Positions 35,898 to 46,300 of a DNA stretch of 64,000 bases are shown piece after piece. Numbering within the stretch: position 1 is the first letter of the stretch; each line of letters starts with the position of its first letter. A program made the translations under genes and the position numbers. Below the pieces are notes generated by a model. It was not told where the DNA came from, searched no databases, and saw nothing but the letters and a program-made list of their open reading frames with translations. Origin of the DNA: Streptococcus marmotae (GTDB taxonomy: Bacteria > Bacillota > Bacilli > Lactobacillales > Streptococcaceae); NCBI RefSeq assembly GCF_001623565.1, contig NZ_CP015196.1, forward strand, positions 1,385,501-1,449,500. The letters are read 5' to 3'.

Positions 35898-38800
35898 TTG
35901 GAAATTGATAATCGTTCTGTTCGCTTAGGTGATGAATTGAAAAAAGTTCTGCAGCCCAATAGTCGGGTGAAGATTGCAGCGGCAACTTTTTCCATGTTTG
36001 CTTATAAGGCTCTCAAAGAAGAGCTGGAGCAGATAGAAGAGTTGCAATTTATCTTTACCAATCCAACATTTGTCACGGACGGCAGCAAAAAGGAATTTCG
36101 TGAGTATGCGATTCCCAAGAAAAAACGGGAACATTCTGTCTTTGGTGCGGCCTATGAACTAAAGCTGATGAATGAGTTGACCCAGAAAGCTCTGGCACGT
36201 GAATGTGCAGACTGGGTGCGACGCAAGGTTCGGTTTAAGTCCATCAATGTTGACGAGGAAATCAACGATGGCCTTCGGATTGAGACAGAAAGGGAAACCT
36301 ATGCTGTTGACCGCTTGAGAAACTTTGATATGAAAGAGTTGGGCTATGAAGCGTCTCGCTTTAAAATGACACGCAATCTCTACTCATCCCCGCAAAGTCA
36401 AGCCTACTTGCAGGAATTTGAAGAAAATTGGCAAGACGATGAGTATTTCCGTGATGTGACGGAGGAGATTTTGGACAATCTGAGTCTGGCCTATAAGGAG
36501 CAAACGCCTGAATTTCTCTACTATGTCATGCTCTACAATATCTTTAGTGAGTTTTTAGAAGATGTACAAGAAGACCACTTTCCAAATGAGGGGGTCAAAT
36601 ACCGTGAGAGCAAGGTCTGGAATCTGCTCTATGATTTCCAAAAAGATGCGGTTGTTTCCATTATTTCAAAATTAGAAAAGTACAATGGCTGTATTTTAGC
36701 GGACTCGGTGGGACTGGGGAAAACCTTTACTGCTCTAGCTGTCATGACCTACTATGCTTATCGTGGCAAGCGAATCTTGGTACTCTGTCCGAAAAAGCTG
36801 GAAAACAACTGGAATATGTACCGGCATGATTACAAGAACAATCCGATTTACGACCGCTATTTGCAGTATGATGTCCTTTATCATACGGATTTGAGCCGGG
36901 AGAAGGGACAGTCAAATGGGATCGATCTGGCCCTCAACCGTTGGGATACCTATGATTTAGTCGTCATTGATGAATCGCATAATTTCCGCAATGGTGGCAA
37001 TGAGACGCAAGAAGATGGGCGGGAAAATCGCTACAACCGCTTGATGAATCGGATTATCAAAGAAGGGGTGCCGACCAAGGTTCTCATGCTATCCGCAACA
37101 CCGGTGAATAATCGCTTCAATGATTTGAAAAATCAGATTGCCCTTGCTTATGAAGGCGATGTTGCAAAAATTGATGATAAGCTAGAGACCAAGTCTTCGA
37201 TCAACGATATTTTCCGCTTGGCCCAGATGGAGTACAACAAATGGGCAGACTTACCAGCAGAAGAGCGGACAACCACGCGTCTCCTCGAGCGTTTGGATTT
37301 TGACTTTTTCAAGGTTTTAGATAGTGTCACCATCGCCAGAAGCCGCAAGCATATCCGAGAATTTTATGACAATCAGGCAATCGGTGATTTTCCAACTCGT
37401 CTCAAACCGAAAAACTACTATCCAAATCTGACAGTAGACGGGGAGAAGGTGACCTATAAAGAGATTTATGGCTTGCTGTCTCGTCTCAATCTTATGATTT
37501 ATCAGCCGAGCTTTTACATCCATCCATCTAAGCTGGCCAAGTATGACCAGTCTGGCGGAAAAGGCTCCAATCTGACGCAAATCGGCCGTGAGCGTGGTAT
37601 GCAAAAGCTGATGATGATCAATCTCTTGAAACGCTTGGAAAGTTCTGTCGAAGCCTTTCGCTATACGATGGTTGAGGTGGTCAAGGCCTACATTGACAAA
37701 ACCTTGCAGGCGATTGAGCGGTTTGAGCAATCGGGTGCCCAAGGATTTATCGAGGAGTTCAATCCTGATGAGGCTGATTTTGACATGGAAGATAGCAATA
37801 CGGACTACTTTGTCGGCAAGAAAATCCAAATCGCTCTTCAGGATATGGACTATCTAAGCTGGAAAGTGGAGCTGATGGAAGACGCTGCGATTCTTGCGGA
37901 AATGGAGCAGTTAATCCAGCAGATTTCCCCAGCAAATGATGCGAAACTCCAAGAGCTCTATAAGCTCATCGATGAGAAGATGGCACAGCCTATCAATGAG
38001 GGCAATCAAAAACTGATTATTTTCAGTGCCTTTGCGACGACCACCCACTATCTCTACCAGCATGTGAGTCGCTATGTGTCTAAAAAGTACGGCCTTCATA
38101 CGGCTCAGATCTCAGGAGTGACAGGCTTTACGACGACTTTGCCGACCAAGCACAAGGATTTGAATTCCCTTTTGACCTATTTTTCACCCCGGTCCAAGTC
38201 CAAGGAACTTCTCTTTCCAGATGATGAGGGAGAAATTGACATTTTGATTGCGACCGATGTGATTTCAGAAGGGCAAAACTTACAGGATGCGGATATGCTG
38301 GTCAACTATGATATCCACTGGAATCCAGTCCGCATTATCCAGCGTTTTGGACGGATTGACCGGATTGGGAGCCGTAATACCTACATCCAGCTGGTCAACT
38401 TCTGGCCCAATATCGAGCTGGACGAGTATATCGATCTCAAATCGCGTGTGGAGACTCGGATGAAGATTTCTGTCTTGACCGCCACAGGAGATGACAATAT
38501 CTTGTCAAGCGAGGAGCAGGATGAGACCAACTATCGGAAGAAACAGCTCGAACGCTTGAAAGAGGAAGTCGTGGACCTGGAAGACATGAGCGACGGGATT
38601 TCCATCATGGACTTGGGCTTTGAAGAGTACCGCATGGACATGCTGCGTTATCTAAAGGAACACCCAGACCTTGAGCGAGTGCCAAAGGGCTTGCAGACAG
38701 TGGTGAAAGCAAGTGACCAGCACCCAGAAGGGGTCATCTTTCTCTTGAAAAATGTCGCAGAGACCAAGGGACTCAGTCAGAAAAATCGTCTGCACCCTTA

Positions 38801-39137
38801 CTATCTGGTCTACATGGCAGAGGCCGGTCAGGTGGTCATTCCTATCTCAGAAGTCAAAACGATGCTGGAAACCATGCGTGCCTTATGCAAGGGGAAAAAA
38901 CAGCCAGATGATGACCTGGTCCAAGTCTTTAAGCAAGCTACCAATGATGGGCAGGAGATGTCGTCTTATTCGGACTTGCTCCAGCAAGCCATTGAGCAGC
39001 TGGTGGAAAGTGATGAGGCTTCCTTTATCGACTCTCTCTTTAGTGCTAGTCAGCTGGACTTTGGTAAGGGAATCGAGGGGATGGATGATTTTGAACTCAT
39101 CTGTTTCTTTGTCGTCATTAAGGGAGGCGACCAATGA
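35898..39137 (+). CDS. SNF2/HepA-type helicase with an N-terminal PLD-like region
   Basis: I choose TTG 35898 because AGGAGG (35885-35890) lies 7 bases upstream; a GTG at 35892 is only 1 base from it. The product is 1079 residues. The N-terminal region of about 170 residues recalls the PLD-like domain often fused to these helicases, but I see no HKD motif. The helicase core has Walker A (A-D-S-V-G-L-G-K-T, near residue 270), Walker B D-E-S-H (near 358), motif III L-S-A-T-P, and the C-terminal core with I-S-E-G-Q-N-L-Q and Q-R-F-G-R-I-D-R-I-G (790-830). Such proteins translocate on double-stranded DNA. The next gene overlaps by 4 bases and encodes DUF4391, a regular partner, and a type III Mod follows. 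This points to a restriction or phage-defence role. Confidence 0.85.
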   Translation: MEIDNRSVRLGDELKKVLQPNSRVKIAAATFSMFAYKALKEELEQIEELQFIFTNPTFVTDGSKKEFREYAIPKKKREHSVFGAAYELKLMNELTQKALARECADWVRRKVRFKSINVDEEINDGLRIETERETYAVDRLRNFDMKELGYEASRFKMTRNLYSSPQSQAYLQEFEENWQDDEYFRDVTEEILDNLSLAYKEQTPEFLYYVMLYNIFSEFLEDVQEDHFPNEGVKYRESKVWNLLYDFQKDAVVSIISKLEKYNGCILADSVGLGKTFTALAVMTYYAYRGKRILVLCPKKLENNWNMYRHDYKNNPIYDRYLQYDVLYHTDLSREKGQSNGIDLALNRWDTYDLVVIDESHNFRNGGNETQEDGRENRYNRLMNRIIKEGVPTKVLMLSATPVNNRFNDLKNQIALAYEGDVAKIDDKLETKSSINDIFRLAQMEYNKWADLPAEERTTTRLLERLDFDFFKVLDSVTIARSRKHIREFYDNQAIGDFPTRLKPKNYYPNLTVDGEKVTYKEIYGLLSRLNLMIYQPSFYIHPSKLAKYDQSGGKGSNLTQIGRERGMQKLMMINLLKRLESSVEAFRYTMVEVVKAYIDKTLQAIERFEQSGAQGFIEEFNPDEADFDMEDSNTDYFVGKKIQIALQDMDYLSWKVELMEDAAILAEMEQLIQQISPANDAKLQELYKLIDEKMAQPINEGNQKLIIFSAFATTTHYLYQHVSRYVSKKYGLHTAQISGVTGFTTTLPTKHKDLNSLLTYFSPRSKSKELLFPDDEGEIDILIATDVISEGQNLQDADMLVNYDIHWNPVRIIQRFGRIDRIGSRNTYIQLVNFWPNIELDEYIDLKSRVETRMKISVLTATGDDNILSSEEQDETNYRKKQLERLKEEVVDLEDMSDGISIMDLGFEEYRMDMLRYLKEHPDLERVPKGLQTVVKASDQHPEGVIFLLKNVAETKGLSQKNRLHPYYLVYMAEAGQVVIPISEVKTMLETMRALCKGKKQPDDDLVQVFKQATNDGQEMSSYSDLLQQAIEQLVESDEASFIDSLFSASQLDFGKGIEGMDDFELICFFVVIKGGDQ

Positions 39138-39814
39138 TTACGCTACCCGAACGAACAAGACTGCCCCAGGAGCAGGTAGTCTATGAGCCCCACAAGCGGG
39201 GCAATAGTGCCTTTTTTGACCACTTAGAGCTATCGCCCAAGGACAGGCAGGAGCTCCGCAGGCAAATCGGAAAGCTCAGCATCACCCATCTCATCGATAC
39301 AAAAACGACCAATATCCCGAGAGGGCAGCTGGTAGAGCAGCTGGTCGTCATACGAGTGAGCCTCTTGAGTACTCAGCTGGACAAGGACTTGCTGAAGCAG
39401 CTCGATATGCGTTTGAAATTCTATCCCCTCTTTGTCCTTGCCTATCCAGATGGACGAGAGGAGCTACTCATCCACTACAAGGAGGCACTGAGCCGTGAGG
39501 TGGACGGTCGCTACTTTCGGATAGAGAGGACCTTTACCAGTCAGGAGGAGTTGGAAGTCCGGTTTGAGGGGAGAAGTCTCGATGAGGTCTATGCTTGTCT
39601 TGTCAAGGATATTGGGCAAGAACAGCTGGTCGCAAAGAAGAGCCAAAACCTCAAGGAAGTCATCGAAAAAAGCAATCAGCTAGCAAAGCTGGAAAAACAA
39701 GCGAGTAGCTTAGATAAGAAAATGCGTCAAGAAAAATCGACCAAGAAGGCCATGGAACTACGAAAGGCCTACAAAAACCTACTACTACAAATCAAGGAAA
39801 TCAAAGGAGAATAA
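39134..39814 (+). CDS. DUF4391 family protein
   Basis: 226 residues, matching the DUF4391 type (I-T-L-P-E-R-T-R-L-P-Q-E-Q, H-L-I-D-T-K-T-T-N-I-P-R-G, Y-P-L-F-V-L-A-Y-P-D-G). The last 70 residues are a lysine/glutamate-rich coiled coil. It overlaps the helicase gene by 4 bases (ATGA), so translation is coupled and a complex is likely. DUF4391 genes are usually found next to such helicases and type III methyltransferases; the molecular role is not known to me. AAAGGAG lies 5 bases before the next ATG. Confidence 0.8.
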   Translation: MITLPERTRLPQEQVVYEPHKRGNSAFFDHLELSPKDRQELRRQIGKLSITHLIDTKTTNIPRGQLVEQLVVIRVSLLSTQLDKDLLKQLDMRLKFYPLFVLAYPDGREELLIHYKEALSREVDGRYFRIERTFTSQEELEVRFEGRSLDEVYACLVKDIGQEQLVAKKSQNLKEVIEKSNQLAKLEKQASSLDKKMRQEKSTKKAMELRKAYKNLLLQIKEIKGE

Positions 39815-39818
39815 AAGA

Positions 39819-41779
39819 ATGAACGAAAACATGCTAAAAAATAGTCGGGGGGGGGTAACCTTTCTAAACTAAACTTAGAAAGTCCAAACCTCACCTCCCA
39901 GTATATCGACAAAATCGGTCAACTTTTTCCTGAAGTTCTGACAGAAAGTCGTGACGAAAACGGTCGCTTGCAGCAGGCGATCAACTTTGACAAGCTCAAA
40001 GACCTACTCTCGCACCAAATCACCGAAGGCCGAGAGACCTATGAGTTTACTTGGGTCGGCAAGCGTACTGCCATGGCAGAGGCCGCCAAACCCACAAGCA
40101 AGACATTAAGACCAGATCTTGATGAAAGTGTTGACTTTGAAAAGAGCAGCAATGTCTTTATCACTGGGGACAATCTGGAAGTCCTGAAAATCCTACAGGA
40201 ATCCTACCTTGGGAAGATCGATATGATCTACATCGATCCACCCTACAATACCGGCAAGGACTTTGTCTATTCGGATAAATTCCAAAAGACACAAGAAGAA
40301 CTAGATGACGACATGGGTCTACGCGATGAAGAAGGGCGACAAGTCGTCGGTCTGACCAAGAATGAAAAAAGCTCAGCCCGCTACCACTCGGACTGGCTCA
40401 ATATGATGTACCCACGCCTCCGCCTTGCCCGCAACCTCCTAAAAGATAGCGGCGTTATCTTTATCTCGATTGATGACAACGAACAAGCCAACCTAAAAGC
40501 CCTCTGCGATGAAATCTTTGGGGAGGAGAATTTTGTAGCGAATTTAGCTCGTAAAGTAATGGAGGGAGGGAAGTCAGATTCTAAAGGTATAGCTATAGAA
40601 CATGAATATTGTTTGGTATATTTAAAAAAGCATGGTAGAGAGTTAAATAAAAAAACTAGTGAGAGACTATCCCATTATAATAAAAAAGATGATTTTTTTA
40701 ATGAAAGAGGGTATTACTATCTAAAGCCTTTAGAAAATGGTGGTTTAGGTTATGTTAAGTCATTAGACTACCCTATACAAGGTCCAGATGGACAAGATAT
40801 ATATCCTGGAGGAGTTTATGGAGATAATGGCTATCGTTGGGTGTGGGGAAGAGCGAAATTCTTAAATGCTTTAGAGTTAGGAATGATTGAGTTTGTGAAA
40901 TCACAGAAAGATTCCTCGAAATATAAGGTATATTATAAAATTTATGAAAAAGTTGACACAAATGGAAATAAATCTGAACGAACTTTACCCTACTCATCTC
41001 TTTATCTAGATGGTTTTACTAATAGACAGGCTGTAAATGAAATAAAAAAATTATTCAATAATAAAAGATATTTTGATTATCCTAAGCCATCAAATTTTAT
41101 TAAAGAAGCTATAAAAATGTCTGCTGATGTTAATTCTCTCGTCCTCGACTTCTTTGCTGGTTCGGCAACAACGGCAGATGCTGTCATGCAGTTAAATGCT
41201 GAGGACGGTGGCAATCGTAAGTATATCCTTTGTACACTGGATGAAGCAGTTGCCGATAAGTCGCCCGCTAAAGAAGCTGGTTTTGAGACTATTGACCAGA
41301 TTTCACGGGAGCGGATCCGCCGTGCGGCCGCCAAAATCCGTGACGAACAGCCCGATAAGGCAGCTGAGCTAGACCTAGGCTTTAAGGCCTATCGCTTAGA
41401 TAGCTCCAACTTCAAAGATGTGACGCACAAGCCAGGGGAAACCAGGCAGCAAAACCTCTTTGATGAAGTTTCAAACATCAAGGAAGGTCGGAGTGATTTG
41501 GATATTCTCCTGCAAGTCATGCTAAGCTGGGGGTTGGAGTTGTCTGACACCATTGAAAAGAGAGTGATAGAAGGAGTCACGGTCTATGATGTGGCTGAAG
41601 GCGGACTACTCGCGACCTTCTCTGACCATGTACCAGACGGCGTTATTCGTGTTATGGCACAGGAAAAACCACTCCGTGCCATTTTCCGCGACAGCTCCTT
41701 TAAGACCAGTGCTGAGAAAATCAACCTCACCGAAATCTTCAAAGAACTCTCACCAAGCACCAAAGTAAAGGTGGTGTAG
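39819..41779 (+). CDS. mod: Type III DNA methyltransferase Mod, phase-variable, OFF in this sequence
   Basis: ATG 39819 has AAGGAG 9 bases upstream and begins M-N-E-N-M-L-K-N-S-R. A tract of nine Gs follows (39847-39855). With nine Gs the frame ends at TAA 39870 after 17 codons. Downstream, from N-L-S-K-L-N-L-E-S-P at 39857, the long frame runs to 41779. Ten or seven Gs would join them into about 653 residues. The body is a beta-class N6-adenine methyltransferase: D-P-P-Y at about 40235, then a target-recognition region, then the AdoMet site D-F-F-A-G-S-A near 41150. An internal TTG at 39968 lacks a ribosome binding site. The region about 40540-41130 is much more AT-rich than its flanks, as expected for an exchanged recognition domain. 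Mod acts with Res (43371-46445) to set host methylation and cleavage specificity. Confidence 0.88.
39847..39855 (+). repeat. Nine-G homopolymer tract in the mod 5' end
   Basis: Nine consecutive Gs between AGTC and TAACC. Slipped-strand change by one base moves the mod gene between frames. The tract begins ten codons after the start. Confidence 0.9.
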
Positions 41780-41789
41780 GGGGATGGTC

Positions 41790-42443
41790 ATGGATTGTAA
41801 AATTTTATCTTCTTTCTTATCACAATTATCAGTAAGTGATTGGACTCAGTTGGGAGGAGTTGTTTTAGATTTTGTTGGGATTCTTGTTGCAATTTTTTCG
41901 TTAAAGAAGGTCTATAAAGATAATTTAAAGCAAAATTTGTTTACGAGAAAGCTTGAACTCTATGTAGAAATAACGGGATGTATTGAAAATTGCTTAAGAG
42001 ACCACGATAAAATCGGGAAATGGTCTGATGAAGCTATGCCCAATATCAAAAAATTAAAAGCCAAATCGTATTTTGTCGTGGGTAAAGACTTTTATCAACT
42101 ATTTTCCGAGTTTGTAGATATAATGAGTTTTCAAAATAGACATTTTTCAAAGGATTTTGCCGTTTATTTGGAAACTTTAAAAAGAAGTATGAGATGGGAA
42201 ACAGATCATTTTTCTGACATTTCAAGGAAAGATATAGATAAAATTAGGAAAGAAGAGAGCGAAAAACACTCTAATCCTGACTTTGAAAATCAGACAAGAC
42301 AAATGGAGAAAGATACTAAAAAACAGTATGAGGAAGAAGGGTTAAAACCAAGTACTATTGATGAACTTGATATTCGACCAACTTTAAGATCGGATGAACT
42401 TGAGAAGCTAGCGAAACGGTATAAAAAAGAGTTTGACAAGTAA
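41790..42443 (+). CDS. AT-rich single-pass membrane protein inserted in the type III locus
   Basis: I prefer ATG 41790, which leaves 6 bases after the GGGGG at 41779-41783; ATG 41784 would directly touch it. The 217-residue protein has one N-terminal membrane helix (about residues 17-36, V-V-L-D-F-V-G-I-L-V-A-I-F) and a long soluble helical, lysine/glutamate-rich part. Codon and base use are clearly more AT-rich than in the flanking mod and DUF6261 genes. That and the position suggest cargo acquired inside the restriction locus. The single helix plus charged C-terminal part recalls small membrane effectors of defence islands, but I do not recognise a family. Confidence 0.65.
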   Translation: MDCKILSSFLSQLSVSDWTQLGGVVLDFVGILVAIFSLKKVYKDNLKQNLFTRKLELYVEITGCIENCLRDHDKIGKWSDEAMPNIKKLKAKSYFVVGKDFYQLFSEFVDIMSFQNRHFSKDFAVYLETLKRSMRWETDHFSDISRKDIDKIRKEESEKHSNPDFENQTRQMEKDTKKQYEEEGLKPSTIDELDIRPTLRSDELEKLAKRYKKEFDK

Positions 42444-42637
42444 AAGTATACTCCCCCCTCTCCCAAATCCCCAGCGGCAGCGGCAAGGACACTTTCTGGC
42501 TTCCCTGACCGCAAGGCTCGTCAGCAAGCACACTTTCTGGCTAGCCTAGGAGCTAGGGAGAGAGGAAAAGAGATAAACCGACAAAGCTCAGAAGAAAAAA
42601 TAGAAAGAATAGAAAAAATACACAAAAGGAGTAAGAA
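42444..42637. other. Non-coding joint between the AT-rich insert and the DUF6261-like gene
   Basis: GC-richer than its left neighbour. ACACTTTCTGGCT occurs twice (about 42489-42501 and 42529-42541), each preceded by AGCAAG- or GCAAG-like bases. It looks like a recombination scar. No terminator or promoter is evident. Confidence 0.4.
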
Positions 42638-43387
42638 ATGGCACAAACCTATGGAGTAAAAAGTTTAACAACGACAACATTAGACAATGCAACCTTTTTT
42701 CAGTTGATGACAGAGAGTAAGGATACGATATCAGCCTTTGCCAAGGCTCATGCCAAAGAGAGCGTCTATCATCAGCAGTTGGAACAATTGACCAAGCTTT
42801 TAGAGAGCTACCAAGTCGCTCTGACCCCAAAAAGTGCGAGTAAGACCGTCAAGAGCTTGGAGCTGGCAGACCAGGAGCGAGACGATGCCTTGACCACGCT
42901 CACTAGCTTGATTCGAGCCTTTTCTCGGGTGAAAGACCAAGGAGCTAAGGCAGCCTATGAGACCCTATCCACGGTTCTCAAGCAGTACAAGGTTGAGACG
43001 ACCACGAGCTATGAAAAAGAAAGTGCAGGGATTAGCCAATTGCTCAAGGCTCTTTCAAATAGTGCCTGCCAAGAAGCTCTTGAGCAGCTTCATCTGACAC
43101 TCTATGTCGAGCAACTAAGCTCAGCACAAGCGAGTTTTGACAGTGCCTATAAGGCACGATTGACCGAGCAAAAGGAGGTGCTTCCGAGCCAGACCAAAAA
43201 ACTCCGTGCCCAGCTAGCAGAGATTTACACCTTCTTGGTCGACTTTACAGCTATCATGGCTCATGCCTATCCAGACAGAGCCGAGCTTGCGGATCTCCGT
43301 GACCAGCTCAATGTCATCCGTTCCCGCTATAAGAAACGGAAAGTCACAAAGACCAGTGAGGTAGCCAGCCATGAAACTGCAATTTAA
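42638..43387 (+). CDS. DUF6261-like helical protein
   Basis: 249 residues, almost entirely alpha-helical, with many alanine, leucine and glutamate residues and no membrane segment (L-E-Q-L-T-K-L-L-E-S-Y, A-L-T-T-L-T-S-L-I-R-A-F). The likely family is DUF6261, which I cannot confirm. AAAGGAG is 8 bases from the ATG. The gene overlaps res by 17 bases, so the two are coupled, and it may encode an accessory or structural subunit of the type III complex. Confidence 0.6.
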   Translation: MAQTYGVKSLTTTTLDNATFFQLMTESKDTISAFAKAHAKESVYHQQLEQLTKLLESYQVALTPKSASKTVKSLELADQERDDALTTLTSLIRAFSRVKDQGAKAAYETLSTVLKQYKVETTTSYEKESAGISQLLKALSNSACQEALEQLHLTLYVEQLSSAQASFDSAYKARLTEQKEVLPSQTKKLRAQLAEIYTFLVDFTAIMAHAYPDRAELADLRDQLNVIRSRYKKRKVTKTSEVASHETAI

Positions 43388-46300
43388 ACACCAAGGGTTC
43401 CAGCTGGATGCGGTAGAAAGCATTGCCTCCCTCTTTCAAGGCCAGCCCAAGGAACAAGGGCAACGCTACCAGCTCGATCCAGGTCGAGGAAAGGCTGATG
43501 AGACGGACTTGATGATGGATGGATTTGGCAATACCCCTATTCGACTGGATGAACAGCTGGTGCGAGAGCAAGTCCGCACCCAGCAGATTGCTCAGGGCTT
43601 GGAGCCGTCTCAAAAGCTCCACACGGACATGGTTAACGGACGGCTAGCCTATCATTTCTCTATCGAGATGGAGACAGGGACAGGAAAGACCTATACCTAC
43701 ATTCGAACCATTATGGAGCTGAATAAACGCTACGGCTGGCTCAAGTTTATCGTTGTTGTGCCTAGTGTTGCCATCAGAGAAGGGGTGCTCAAGTCCTTTG
43801 AGATGATGCAGGATCATTTTCAGATGGAGTATGGCAAGAAGCCACGCTACTTTGTCTATGATTCGAGCCGTTTGGGAGATCTTGATACCTTTGCCAATAC
43901 ATCTGATATCCAGGTCATGATTATCAACTCCCAAGCCTTTAATGCCAAGGGCAAGGACGCAAGACGGATACACATGGAGCAGGAGAGTTTCCGCTGGAGA
44001 CGGCCGATTGATGTGATCGCGAGTATGAGACCCATTCTTATCATCGATGAGCCCCAGTCTGTGGAGGGAAAGGCGACCAAGGAGCGGCTCAAGGACTTCA
44101 AACCGCTCTTTACGCTCCGCTATTCTGCTACGCACAAGGAAAAGTATGATATGGTCTATCGCTTGGACGCCATGGACGCTTACAATAAAAAGCTGGTCAA
44201 GAAGATTGCGGTTAAGACAATCGAGTCTTCTGGCACGACAGGAACCAACGGCTATCTCTATCTACAAGATTTGCTTCCTCAAAAGTCTGGTGCCCCCAAG
44301 GCCAAGATTGAGTTTGAAGCCCGCACTCAGTCAGGAGTCACACGAAAGACCAAGACAGTAGAAGAGGGCTTTGACCTGTATGCCGAGTCAGGTGAGCTAG
44401 CTGTGTACAAGGGCTGGACTCTGAGCCATTTTGATGCCCGTGATAATCGCATCCAGATTGGGGTAGATAAGCCGTTACATAAGGGGGAAATCATCGGCGA
44501 GCAAAACGAGGACGACTTGCGGATCTTGCAGATTCGTGAGACGATTAAGACCCATTTAAAAAAAGAAGCAGTCCTCTATCGCAAGGGGATCAAAGTCCTC
44601 TCGCTCTTTTTTATCGATGAAGTAGCTAAGTATAAGCAATATGATGAGCAACACAATCCCTTAAACGGCTCTTACGCTAGGGTATTTGAAACAGAATATA
44701 AGACTCAAGTCGCTGACTATCTAAAAGAGCACCCAGAGGGGCCTTACAGTGATTACTTGAGAGAGGCAGGTTCAGCTAGTCAGGTACATGCGGGGTATTT
44801 CTCTGTGGACAAGGTTAAAAAGTCCACTAAAACGATTTTTATCGATTCAAAGGGCAAGGGCGAGGAAGGTATTTCTGAGGATAAGGATGCCTATGACTTG
44901 ATTATGAAGGACAAGGAACGCCTTTTGAGCTTTGAGGAGCCAGTTCGCTTTCTCTTTTCTCACTCGGCCCTGAGAGAAGGCTGGGACAATCCCAATGTCT
45001 TTCAGATTTGCACCCTTCGTCATACAGGCTCTGAGACAGCCAAGCGTCAGTCGATTGGGCGAGGCATGCGTCTAGCGGTGGATCAGGCAGGCGTTCGGCA
45101 GGATGTGGACTTGCTCGGGGCAGATGTCCATCAGATTAACCTACTCACGGTCATCGCCAATGAAAGTTTTGACAGTTTCTCACGAAGCTTGCAGGAAGAA
45201 ATCCGAAAGGAGCTGGCCGATCGACCAGACAAGGTCGATACCGCTCTCTTTATCAAGTACACGGTACTTAAAAATGCTGCTGGTGCTAGCCTAGAAATGA
45301 CCGAGGAAGTAGCACATAAGATTATGGATTATTTGATTCGTGAAGATTATCTAGATAGAGACGGCAAGCTGACAGAGGCCTGCTATCAGGCACGAGAAGC
45401 CAATGCCTTTGTATGGCCAGAAGAAGTAGCAGACTTTGGAGACCAGCTTTTGGCAATTCTTGATAGCGTTCATGATGGTAGTAGTTATCCAGTCGAAAAT
45501 GGCAACCAAACCAGCATTGTGCTAGGAGATGAAATCAACCAAGAAAATCTGAACAAGGCTGAGTTTCTAGCACTGTGGAATAAAATCAATCACAAGACAG
45601 TCTACCAAGTTGCCTTTGATGATGAGGAGTTGATTGAAAAAGCGGTGAAGAGTCTCAATCACCACCTCCATGTCAAGGAAATCAGCTACCAAATCCGAGA
45701 GGAAAGTCTGGACAAGATTGACAAGGAAGGGCTCTCTTTTACCGTCGCAGAAAACAGTATCCAGACGCAGTATAGGAAGCCAACGGACATCGAGACGACC
45801 TATGATTTACTGGGTGAGGTGACCGAAAAGACCCAGCTGACCAGACGGACAGTGGCACAAATCTTACAAGCCATCTCGCCAAAGAAATTTGACCTGTTCC
45901 AAAAAAATCCAGAGGAGTTTATTCAAAACGTATCGAAGTTGATTAACCAAGAAAAGGCGACGCAGATTATCGAGCATATCGAGTATCACATGATTGATGA
46001 GGTCTATGAGACGGATGTATTTACGGAAAATCGCTTGAGTGCGAAGATTGGGGATGACTATCTTTTGGAGTCTAGAAAAGGCATCTACAACTATACCAAG
46101 GTCGACTCGAAGATTGAAAAAGAGTTCCAAAAGGATTTGGAACGGCATGAGGAAGTCAGTGTCTATACTAAGTTGCCGTCTGGATTTTTCATTTCAACAC
46201 CACTTGGCAAGTACAATCCTGACTGGGCGGTGACCTTCAAGGAAGGCAGCGTCAAGCATATCTACTTTGTGGCAGAGACCAAGGGCAGCATGTCGAGTCT

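Noticed and set aside
35898..39814. Assignment of the helicase/DUF4391 pair to DISARM or BREX
   Set aside because: No DrmA/DrmB, PglZ, BrxC or related partner is present, so neither system's definition is met.
39968..41779. Reading the TTG at 39968 as the true start of an intact Mod
   Set aside because: No ribosome binding site precedes it. Conserved N-terminal coding sequence continues upstream to 39857, and a well-formed start with AAGGAG exists at 39819 in the shifted frame.
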